DNA of 13,069 bases from CAYMJK01 sp043101635 (lineage in GTDB: Bacteria; Planctomycetota; Phycisphaerae; Phycisphaerales; UBA1924): positions 1 to 13,069 of the forward strand of contig JBICIE010000320.1 in assembly GCA_043101635.1 (NCBI GenBank), written 5' to 3'. The notes under the pieces are model-generated. The model had not been told where the DNA came from. It saw only the letters and a list, made by a program, of their open reading frames with translations, and searched no databases. Positions 1 through 5,403 of the stretch are shown in pieces; positions within the stretch are counted from its first letter, which is position 1; each line of letters opens with the position of its first letter. The translations under genes and the position numbers were made by a program.

Positions 1-497
1 GGCCGGAGCTCCAGACGCTGCTAGGCGTGGCGTCGGCGGTGGACCCGGCGGCGCCGGAGTTCATCTTCCCGACGGATCCTCGTCACCCGACATGGCTTGA
101 GACCCCGTTCCTGGCCGTCGACCCGCCGACGTGGTGGCCGGACTTTGGCGACGTGCTGACGCCGGCGCCGGGCGGGCGCGTGATTGGGGAGTTCGAATTG
201 AGTGGCGAACCGGCGATGCTCGAGACCCACAATGGCGCCGTACTCGTGAATGGGCTTGATTGGGACGATGCGGGGGCGGCCGCCGTTCTCATGGGCCGTG
301 ATCAGTCCTACTACTTGACCGGGTGCCTGCCTGACTTCGATGACAACGGGAGTCTCGACTTCTTTGACTTCCTGGCGTTCCAGAACGCCTTCGCTATGGG
401 CGATCGTCGAGCCGACCTGAACAAGGACGGGTTTCTCAGCCTGTTCGATTTTCTTGTCTTTCAGAACGCATTCGAACTTGGCTGCCGTCCACAGTAG
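1..497 (+). CDS. GC-type dockerin-anchored secreted protein A1, 3' part only
   Basis: This is the C-terminal 164 residues of a gene whose start lies before the window; the reading frame begins at base 3 and bases 1-2 finish a Trp codon. It aligns without gaps of note to residues 111-272 of the complete homologue at 1509-2327 (shared LLGVASAVDP, WPDFGDVL, WDD, GRDQ). The last ~55 residues are a dockerin of the Cys-bounded GC type, with two Ca-binding loops, DFDDNGSLDFFDF and DLNKDGFLSLFDF, each followed by an FQNAF helix, and a GC near the end. Both loops keep acidic or Asn residues at positions 1, 3, 5 and 12, so both should bind calcium. In this family the dockerin is thought to attach exported proteins at the cell surface; the partner is unknown to me. 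The function of the part before the dockerin is not recognised. The next gene starts 12 nt downstream. Confidence 0.8.
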   Translation, partial: PELQTLLGVASAVDPAAPEFIFPTDPRHPTWLETPFLAVDPPTWWPDFGDVLTPAPGGRVIGEFELSGEPAMLETHNGAVLVNGLDWDDAGAAAVLMGRDQSYYLTGCLPDFDDNGSLDFFDFLAFQNAFAMGDRRADLNKDGFLSLFDFLVFQNAFELGCRPQ

Positions 498-509
498 GGA
501 GAAGCTCAG

Positions 510-2327
510 ATGAGCGTCATCATCGGTGAGACGCCGAAGCAGCAGGGGCGCGACAGTGCCCTCATTGCGGACTCGGAGACAAGCGGCGAACTGGCTGCGA
601 CCATGCCGTTCAGCGTGTCGCTGTGGGTGTACTTCGATCAGCCGCCGGGAACAAGCGAGACCCACACCGTCTTTTGGTACGGGGATACCGACGCCCAGAG
701 CAACTATCTTGTGCTGGAAGCGACGAAGAGCGCGCTCGGTGGCATCGACATCGAGGCCCGTCTCCACGGCACCTCGGGCTCGGTGAGCGCAACCAAGACG
801 CAGTTGACGATCGGAACGTGGTACATGCTCACGGTCAATGTCGAGGCTGGCGGCGCCAGTCACACGATCACGCTCTACGTTGACGACACCGAAGAGGACA
901 GTGATTTCGCTGCCATCGGCAGCGTGACGCCCGCCAACTACGACCGGTTCCTGCTCGGCGTTGCCGATGGCGCAACCAACTTCGGCCGGTTCCGCGCCGA
1001 GCACGTGGCGATCTGGGCGACGAACGGTGACGATGAGCCGCTGACGGCAAGCGAGATAGAGACACTGTACGATGAGCGGCTGGCGCCATTTGATGCCGAC
1101 GAATCGACGCAATCAGGCGGTATCAACCGCGCTCCAGGCACGGCCTATTGGATGCTCGTTGGGCATTGGTCTGCCGGGGTTGAGGCCGATGATGAGCAAG
1201 ACGGACGTGATAGCGGACTCCTCTTCAACCAAGCAAGCGCCCCTTTGCCCACTCCGCCAAAGCCTCCCCTCCAGATGCTCGACACTGCCTACCCCCTCGT
1301 CTGGTCCGCGGCGACGCCGGTGATGAAGTACCTCGCCAGCCAGGACCTCTCGCCCGGCCCCTACATCCACCCGCCCGTCCCGCCCGTCAGCCGGCTCCAG
1401 CCGCACTTCTACATCTTCAACCCGGTGGAGCAGACGTTCAGGTACGGCGCCGGCGAGATCCCGCCGTACACGATGGGCAACTTCACCCGCCCGACAAGGA
1501 GGACTGTGATGAAGCGCGCGAATCTGATCGGCGTCGCGGCAGTGCTGTGCCTGTGCCCCAGCGCCGGCGCGCAGCCACAGGTGTGCGGGCTGGAGACATT
1601 CGACGCGATTTCCCCGGACTACTGGCTTGGCGTCGAGTCGGCGGTGGGCCGGCGTATCGAGCGGACGTTTCACGTGCCGACGTTCATCGACATCCTGCGG
1701 TCGCAGCGGTGGGACTGCGTGATGATCGCGTACTACTACCCGGTCGAGCCCGGCGACCGCGCCCCGCTGCTGGAGGAGCTGCGCAAGCACCTGGATGCCG
1801 GCGGCACGATGGCGGTGACGTACCCGCACCTGGACGAGTGGCCGGAGTTCCAGGCTCTGCTGGGCGTGGCGTCGGCGGTGGATCCGCCGGCGCCGGAGGC
1901 TGTGGAACCGATATCGCCCCGCCATCCCACCTTCATGGAAGCCGGCGCCTTTGGGGTCGATCCACCAACCTTCTGGCCCGACTTCGGCGACGTCCTTGAA
2001 CCGATCGCCGGCGACGGTCGAGCCATCGGCGCATACATCACGAGTGAACTCCCTGTCATGTTGGAAACGCGGGGCGGCCAGCTCCTCATCAACGGGCTGA
2101 CCTGGGACGACTGGGCCCCGGCGAATCTCGCGGGCCGGGATCAAACGTACTTCCTGCTGTGCGAGGCGGACTTCGACGGCAGCGGGTCTCTCGACTTCTT
2201 CGACTTCCTCGCCTTCCAGAACGCGTTCGGCGCATCCGACCTGCGCGCGGACCTTGATCTCATCGGACTGCTCGACCTGTTCGACTTCATTATGTTCCAG
2301 AACCTATTCGGGGCGGGGTGTCCATAA
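510..2327 (+). CDS. Fused open frame: truncated LamG-like protein B1 joined in frame to dockerin protein A2
   Basis: One uninterrupted frame of 605 codons starts at an ATG with a moderate GGGAGA ribosome binding site 7 nt upstream. Residues 1-328 are homologous to residues 1-318 of the full-length gene at 2347-4677: a beta-rich LamG-like jellyroll (about 1-185, with FRAEHVAIW near its end), then a conserved linker (GTAYWMLVGHWSAG, HFYIFNPVEQTF). Similarity stops abruptly at FTRP (base 1493). Five codons later comes Met334, which opens a complete secreted protein with its own ribosome binding site. The frame is best read as a B gene that lost about 1.4 kb of its 3' end by deletion, landing by chance or selection in frame with the following A gene. 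Translation from 510 would give a hybrid with a buried signal peptide and a C-terminal dockerin. Whether that hybrid, the downstream gene alone, or both are made cannot be told from sequence. No signal peptide is seen at residue 1. Confidence 0.6.
   Translation: MSVIIGETPKQQGRDSALIADSETSGELAATMPFSVSLWVYFDQPPGTSETHTVFWYGDTDAQSNYLVLEATKSALGGIDIEARLHGTSGSVSATKTQLTIGTWYMLTVNVEAGGASHTITLYVDDTEEDSDFAAIGSVTPANYDRFLLGVADGATNFGRFRAEHVAIWATNGDDEPLTASEIETLYDERLAPFDADESTQSGGINRAPGTAYWMLVGHWSAGVEADDEQDGRDSGLLFNQASAPLPTPPKPPLQMLDTAYPLVWSAATPVMKYLASQDLSPGPYIHPPVPPVSRLQPHFYIFNPVEQTFRYGAGEIPPYTMGNFTRPTRRTVMKRANLIGVAAVLCLCPSAGAQPQVCGLETFDAISPDYWLGVESAVGRRIERTFHVPTFIDILRSQRWDCVMIAYYYPVEPGDRAPLLEELRKHLDAGGTMAVTYPHLDEWPEFQALLGVASAVDPPAPEAVEPISPRHPTFMEAGAFGVDPPTFWPDFGDVLEPIAGDGRAIGAYITSELPVMLETRGGQLLINGLTWDDWAPANLAGRDQTYFLLCEADFDGSGSLDFFDFLAFQNAFGASDLRADLDLIGLLDLFDFIMFQNLFGAGCP
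1299..1493 (+). repeat. Direct repeat copy 1 (linker of B1), matching 3106-3300
   Basis: This 195-nt block matches 3106-3300 without gaps at about 91% by eye (17 differences counted), rising to 4 differences in the last 112 nt. Identity is visibly lower over the 5' part of the same two genes (16 differences in the first 60 nt). The match ends sharply after the ACCCGCCCG at the break point. Confidence 0.8.
1496..1502 (+). promoter_or_regulatory. Strong internal ribosome binding site for dockerin protein A2
   Basis: AAGGAGG lies 6 nt before the ATG at 1509, inside the open frame that begins at 510. It is one of the best Shine-Dalgarno matches in the window and sits exactly where homology to the B gene ends, which is the main reason to treat 1509 as a true start. 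Confidence 0.75.
1509..2327 (+). CDS. Secreted GC-type dockerin-anchored protein A2 (internal start, complete)
   Basis: A 272-residue protein starting at ATG 1509. Residues 1-21 form a clear signal peptide: Lys-Arg, a hydrophobic core (LIGVAAVLCLC) and an AGA cleavage site before Gln22. The middle (about 25-215) contains an alternating strand/helix stretch (WDCVMIAYYYPVEPGD ... LEELRKHLDAGGTMAVTYP) that resembles a class I glutamine-amidotransferase-like or ThuA-like Rossmann fold; this is an inference and no catalytic triad was identified. Residues 218-271 are the dockerin, framed by Cys218 and Cys271. Loop 1 (D221, D223, S225, S227, D232) looks functional. Loop 2 has Ile252 where a Ca ligand is expected, so it may be weakened. 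The protein is exported and probably held on the surface through the dockerin. It is the intact counterpart of the partial gene at the window start and precedes the full B gene by 19 nt, likely in one transcript. Confidence 0.8.
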   Translation: MKRANLIGVAAVLCLCPSAGAQPQVCGLETFDAISPDYWLGVESAVGRRIERTFHVPTFIDILRSQRWDCVMIAYYYPVEPGDRAPLLEELRKHLDAGGTMAVTYPHLDEWPEFQALLGVASAVDPPAPEAVEPISPRHPTFMEAGAFGVDPPTFWPDFGDVLEPIAGDGRAIGAYITSELPVMLETRGGQLLINGLTWDDWAPANLAGRDQTYFLLCEADFDGSGSLDFFDFLAFQNAFGASDLRADLDLIGLLDLFDFIMFQNLFGAGCP

Positions 2328-2346
2328 TGCCCGGAGGGCAGCGACC

Positions 2347-4677
2347 ATGAGCGTCGTTCTTGGTGAGACGCCGGATCAGTCCACTCGCGACAGCGCCCTC
2401 AAGGCCGATCACACGACCGAACTCGCGTCCTCCTTCCCCTTCTGCGTCACGCTCTGGCTGTACCTCGACGCGCTACCAACGCAATCCGACACCTACACCA
2501 TCTTCTGGTACGGTGAGCAGGGGGAAACCGACAACCTGCTCCGGTGCTCTGCGACGCTGAGCGCGACCTCCGGGTTCGACATCACGGCGACACTGACGGG
2601 GTCCTCCTCATCGGTTACTGCAAGTGAGGTGCAACTCTCCACTGAGACATGGTACATGATCACCGTCGTGCTGGAGCAGACGGCAGGGGCGACGTGGAAG
2701 ATCACGCTGTATGTGGATGACAACGAAGCCGACTCGGCGTCCGGCGACATCGGAGCCACGGCGCCCGGCGACTACGACCGCTTCCTGCTCGGCGCCACCG
2801 ACGGGGGAAGCGACTACGGCCGCTTCCGCGCCGAGCACGTGGCCATCTGGGACGCCGAGCTCAGCGCGAGCAACATCGAGACGCTCGCGGACGGCCCGTG
2901 GACGCCGCTCGACGGCGAGGAGTTGATCGACCAGGAGCCAGGTACCGCGTACTGGATGCTGGTGGGCCACTGGTCGGCGGGCATCGACGCCGCGAACGGC
3001 CAAGGGATAGGAACACGTGACCAAGGGCTGCTGTTCAACCAGGCGAACGCCTCAGGCTCGACAAGCAAGCCTCCGCTCCAGATGCTCGACAGCGACGATC
3101 CCGTCGTCTGGTCCGCCGCCACGCCGGTGATGAGGTACCTCGCAAGCCAGGACTTGGCCCCCGGCCCTTACATCCATCCACTCGTTCCGCCAGTCAGCCG
3201 GCTCCAGCCGCACTTTTACATCTTCAACCCGGTGGAGCAGACGTTCAAGTACGGCGCCGGCGAGATCCCGCCGTACACCATGGGCAACTTCACCCGCCCG
3301 CTCCAGAGCGATGGCCAGGGCGCCAACAACCTTGCCCCGCCCGTCAGCAGCCTCACCACCTACATCCCCGCCACCGACATCGCGCTGATCGCCAAGCGCA
3401 TCGCCGACTGGTTCGAGTTCTCGGGATGGGGCGCCGGGCGCGGCTCGGTTGGCGACGGGCAGTACGAGGGGTACGCCTTCCTGCGGGCGGTCGGCCTGGG
3501 CGATCTCGCCGGGCCCAACGAACTGCTACGCGGGTTCCGTGGCACGCTGACGACGCCCGATGAGAAGTCGCCGTTCACCGGCATGGGCAGCGCTGTGCCG
3601 CTGGAGATGCACCCGCTCGACCGCGTCACCTCCGTGACGCCGAACAACTCCGCCCGCCCGTGGCACACATGGTTCCGGGCGCACGGATCGCGCCTCGTCA
3701 AGGAGTACATGGACGGCTTCTGGACAGCGCTGAAGCGCGAACTCGATGAGCGCGACCTGTGCTACCCGCGCGTGCTGTGGTGGGACCAGGAAGACTGGGC
3801 CCGGCCGAACTACGCCATTCGCCCCGATCCGGACGATCCGACGGAGGAACCGCCGCAGGGGACGTTCACGAACCAACTCGCCGACGACCGCGCTGACGAA
3901 GAGGAGATCCTCCCGAGCAAGACCCTGGATGACATCTACTCCGGCACGCCCAGCTACGACGATGAGCAGGATATCGGCAGCAACTACAACAGCGCTTTCT
4001 ACCAGTGGTACCTCGGCTACTCCGTGCCCATCCGCCAGCAGGCGGTCTGGGAGGCAATGCTGCAGACGGCCAAGGGCGCCGGCTTCTTCCCGCTGACAAC
4101 CTGGTCCAACTACGACGGCTTCACGGCGAACAACCCGGACTTCCTTTTCCCCGGCAACACCTGGCGCGAGGCCTACAACACCGCCGCCGAGACGATCCAG
4201 GGCGATGTCAGCAGCCCCAAGCTGTACACGCCCGGCTCGCTGCGCAAGAACGTCAGCGCCGACGACACGCTCCAGGATCTTGGCTCCACCTTCTCGCAGG
4301 TGCTGCGCAACCACGCCAAGGGCAAGATCGACGCCTGCATCAACAGTCGCGCCGGCCCGCCGGTTGCGCCCTGGTTCCAGACCGGGCTGCGCCGCTTCGA
4401 GACCACGGCGACACCCGGCCCGGACGACTACTACTGGTTCACCCCTGAAGACGCCTTCGACATCCTCGCCTACGCGTGGATGCGCGGCGTGGACGACTTC
4501 CTGATCTTCATCTGGGACAACCCGCTTGACCTCACGCCGCCGGACCCCGACACGCAGAAAGAAGCCAACGACCTCGCCTACGAGGTCTCGCGCAAGCTGC
4601 TCAACTGGGTCCACTTCATGCCGCAGGCCCACGGCGCAGCGCGCACGGCCCGCGTCAGCCGGCTGGGCCGGCGCTGA
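2347..4677 (+). CDS. Full-length B2: LamG-like jellyroll plus large unrecognised C-terminal region
   Basis: 776 residues. The ATG at 2347 is chosen because GGAGGG (2333-2338) lies 8 nt upstream and because MSV..GETP aligns with the B1 start; the frame is open back to 2254 inside the preceding gene. Residues 1-185 form a beta-strand-rich LamG/concanavalin-like jellyroll (LWLYLD, TWYMITV, ITLYVDD, FRAEHVAIW). Residues 195-318 are a linker shared with B1. Residues 319-776 are unique here, aromatic- and acid-rich, with alternating helix/strand character. LWWDQEDW (W478-W484) and FIWDN (W723, D724) are reminiscent of carbohydrate-active TIM-barrel enzymes, but I cannot assign a family. No N-terminal signal peptide or membrane segment is visible, which is odd beside a secreted partner. 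A sugar- or surface-binding enzyme or structural protein is possible; function unknown. Its stop lies 3 nt from the stop of the opposing gene. Confidence 0.85.
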   Translation: MSVVLGETPDQSTRDSALKADHTTELASSFPFCVTLWLYLDALPTQSDTYTIFWYGEQGETDNLLRCSATLSATSGFDITATLTGSSSSVTASEVQLSTETWYMITVVLEQTAGATWKITLYVDDNEADSASGDIGATAPGDYDRFLLGATDGGSDYGRFRAEHVAIWDAELSASNIETLADGPWTPLDGEELIDQEPGTAYWMLVGHWSAGIDAANGQGIGTRDQGLLFNQANASGSTSKPPLQMLDSDDPVVWSAATPVMRYLASQDLAPGPYIHPLVPPVSRLQPHFYIFNPVEQTFKYGAGEIPPYTMGNFTRPLQSDGQGANNLAPPVSSLTTYIPATDIALIAKRIADWFEFSGWGAGRGSVGDGQYEGYAFLRAVGLGDLAGPNELLRGFRGTLTTPDEKSPFTGMGSAVPLEMHPLDRVTSVTPNNSARPWHTWFRAHGSRLVKEYMDGFWTALKRELDERDLCYPRVLWWDQEDWARPNYAIRPDPDDPTEEPPQGTFTNQLADDRADEEEILPSKTLDDIYSGTPSYDDEQDIGSNYNSAFYQWYLGYSVPIRQQAVWEAMLQTAKGAGFFPLTTWSNYDGFTANNPDFLFPGNTWREAYNTAAETIQGDVSSPKLYTPGSLRKNVSADDTLQDLGSTFSQVLRNHAKGKIDACINSRAGPPVAPWFQTGLRRFETTATPGPDDYYWFTPEDAFDILAYAWMRGVDDFLIFIWDNPLDLTPPDPDTQKEANDLAYEVSRKLLNWVHFMPQAHGAARTARVSRLGRR
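3106..3300 (+). repeat. Direct repeat copy 2 (linker of B2), matching 1299-1493
   Basis: Second copy of the highly similar linker block, offset by 1807 nt from copy 1. In this gene the reading frame continues past 3300 into the C-terminal region that B1 has lost. Confidence 0.8.
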
Positions 4678-4680
4678 GCG
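4651..4680. terminator. Candidate bidirectional hairpin terminator at the convergent junction
   Basis: CCGGC (4659-4663) pairs with GCCGG (4667-4671) around a TGG loop. After a 2-nt bulge TCAG pairs with CTGA, and after a 1-nt bulge CGC pairs with GCG. That makes a 12-bp stem ending exactly one base before the stop codon of the opposing gene. There is no U-tract on either side, so a classical intrinsic terminator is doubtful. It overlaps the B2 stop codon (4675-4677). Confidence 0.35.
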
Positions 4681-5391
4681 TCAGTCCAGGTTGCGCGGGC
4701 TGGCGCTGGCGACGAGGCGGATGGTCGGGGCGTTCAGGGCGATGTCGATGTCGTCGCCGATGTCGTTGGGCAGGATGATCAGGTCGATCGTCGCCTGCGT
4801 CAGCTTGGGGCCAACGTCATAGTCGAGCGTCACCGAGGCGTCGATCACGCCGGTCATCAGCGGGCGCTCGGTGGTCGCGGTGGGCCCGCCGGCGCCGGGG
4901 ATGTCCTGCAGGATCAGCCACAGCTCGCCGGAACCGTCGGCGGGATCGGCGTCGCGCATCTCGAAGCGGGTGACCTGCCGGTCGCCGGTGACCGCATCAT
5001 CCCGGCTGACGAACTCGAGCTGGAAGCCGGTCTGGGTTCCCGGGTCGTAGGGGCCGGAGAGCGTGATCTGCGGCGTGGCGACGACATCGGTCGGGAACGG
5101 CGCAAACTCCGTGCCCAGGCGGATCATCGACAGCATGCGGTGCATCACGATGCGCGTGACGACGTGGGTGGACGCCGACTCGCTGGTCATCTGGTAGCTC
5201 TTGAAGCTGGTATCCAGGGCCGCCAGCGACGCCGACAGCAGGGCGCTGGTGATGGCCAGAGCCACGAGCATTTCGATCAGGCTGAAGGCGCGCGCACGGG
5301 TGCGCGAAATGGCAAATCGCAAAGGGGCAAATGGCAAAGCGCGCCCCTGCCCGTTCGCCAGTTCTCCATTTGCCAATTTGCCATTTGCCAT
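4681..5391 (-). CDS. PilW/GspJ-like prepilin with repeat-derived leader
   Basis: A 236-residue prepilin-type protein. The processing motif is ARA|FSLIEMLVAL: Phe36 would be mature residue 1, with Glu at +5 and Ala rather than Gly at -1, followed by a hydrophobic helix to about residue 58. The rest is a small extracytoplasmic domain (LIRLGTEF, FQLEFVSRDD, ELWLILQDI, LDYDVG), consistent with PilW/GspJ-type minor pseudopilins. ATG 5391 is preferred because AGGAAG (5398-5403) lies 6 nt upstream; ATG 5397 is too close. The upstream gene stops at 5403. The resulting leader is 35 residues, longer than usual for this class, and begins with repeats of Ala-Asn-Gly encoded by a GGCAAAT repeat. A TTG start within 5320-5350 would give a more normal leader but lacks a clear ribosome binding site. 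It is the last gene of the pilus operon. Confidence 0.85.
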   Translation of the reverse strand: MANGKLANGELANGQGRALPFAPLRFAISRTRARAFSLIEMLVALAITSALLSASLAALDTSFKSYQMTSESASTHVVTRIVMHRMLSMIRLGTEFAPFPTDVVATPQITLSGPYDPGTQTGFQLEFVSRDDAVTGDRQVTRFEMRDADPADGSGELWLILQDIPGAGGPTATTERPLMTGVIDASVTLDYDVGPKLTQATIDLIILPNDIGDDIDIALNAPTIRLVASASPRNLD

Positions 5392-5393
5392 TT
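5307..5393. repeat. GGCAAAT-rich imperfect inverted repeat spanning a prepilin start codon
   Basis: Arms 5307-5334 and 5366-5393 are inverted copies, 25 of 28 positions pairing, around a 31-nt spacer. Each arm is made of repeated GGCAAAT/ATTTGCC units and is markedly richer in A+T than its surroundings. In the mRNA of the minus-strand operon it could fold into a long stem that includes the start codon at 5391 and lies directly after the ribosome binding site. It looks like an inserted REP-type or mobile hairpin element captured by the gene. Confidence 0.8.
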
Positions 5394-5397
5394 GCAT

Positions 5398-5403
5398 CTT
5401 CCT
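5398..5403 (-). promoter_or_regulatory. Ribosome binding site deciding the prepilin start
   Basis: AGGAAG on the minus strand overlaps the last base of the upstream stop codon. It is 0 nt from ATG 5397 but 6 nt from ATG 5391, favouring the latter. Confidence 0.5.

Noticed and set aside
1509..1575. Lipoprotein signal (Cys at residues 14 and 16 of A2)
   Set aside because: The residues before each Cys do not form a lipobox, whereas AGA before Gln22 is a good signal peptidase I site.
21..2144. Minus-strand open frames of 363 and 343 codons
   Set aside because: They mirror the + strand dockerin and LamG genes, whose homology to each other shows which strand is coding.
5307..5393. CRISPR array from the repeated GGCAAAT units
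   Set aside because: The repeats are 7-nt units within two inverted arms, with no regular spacers and no cas genes.
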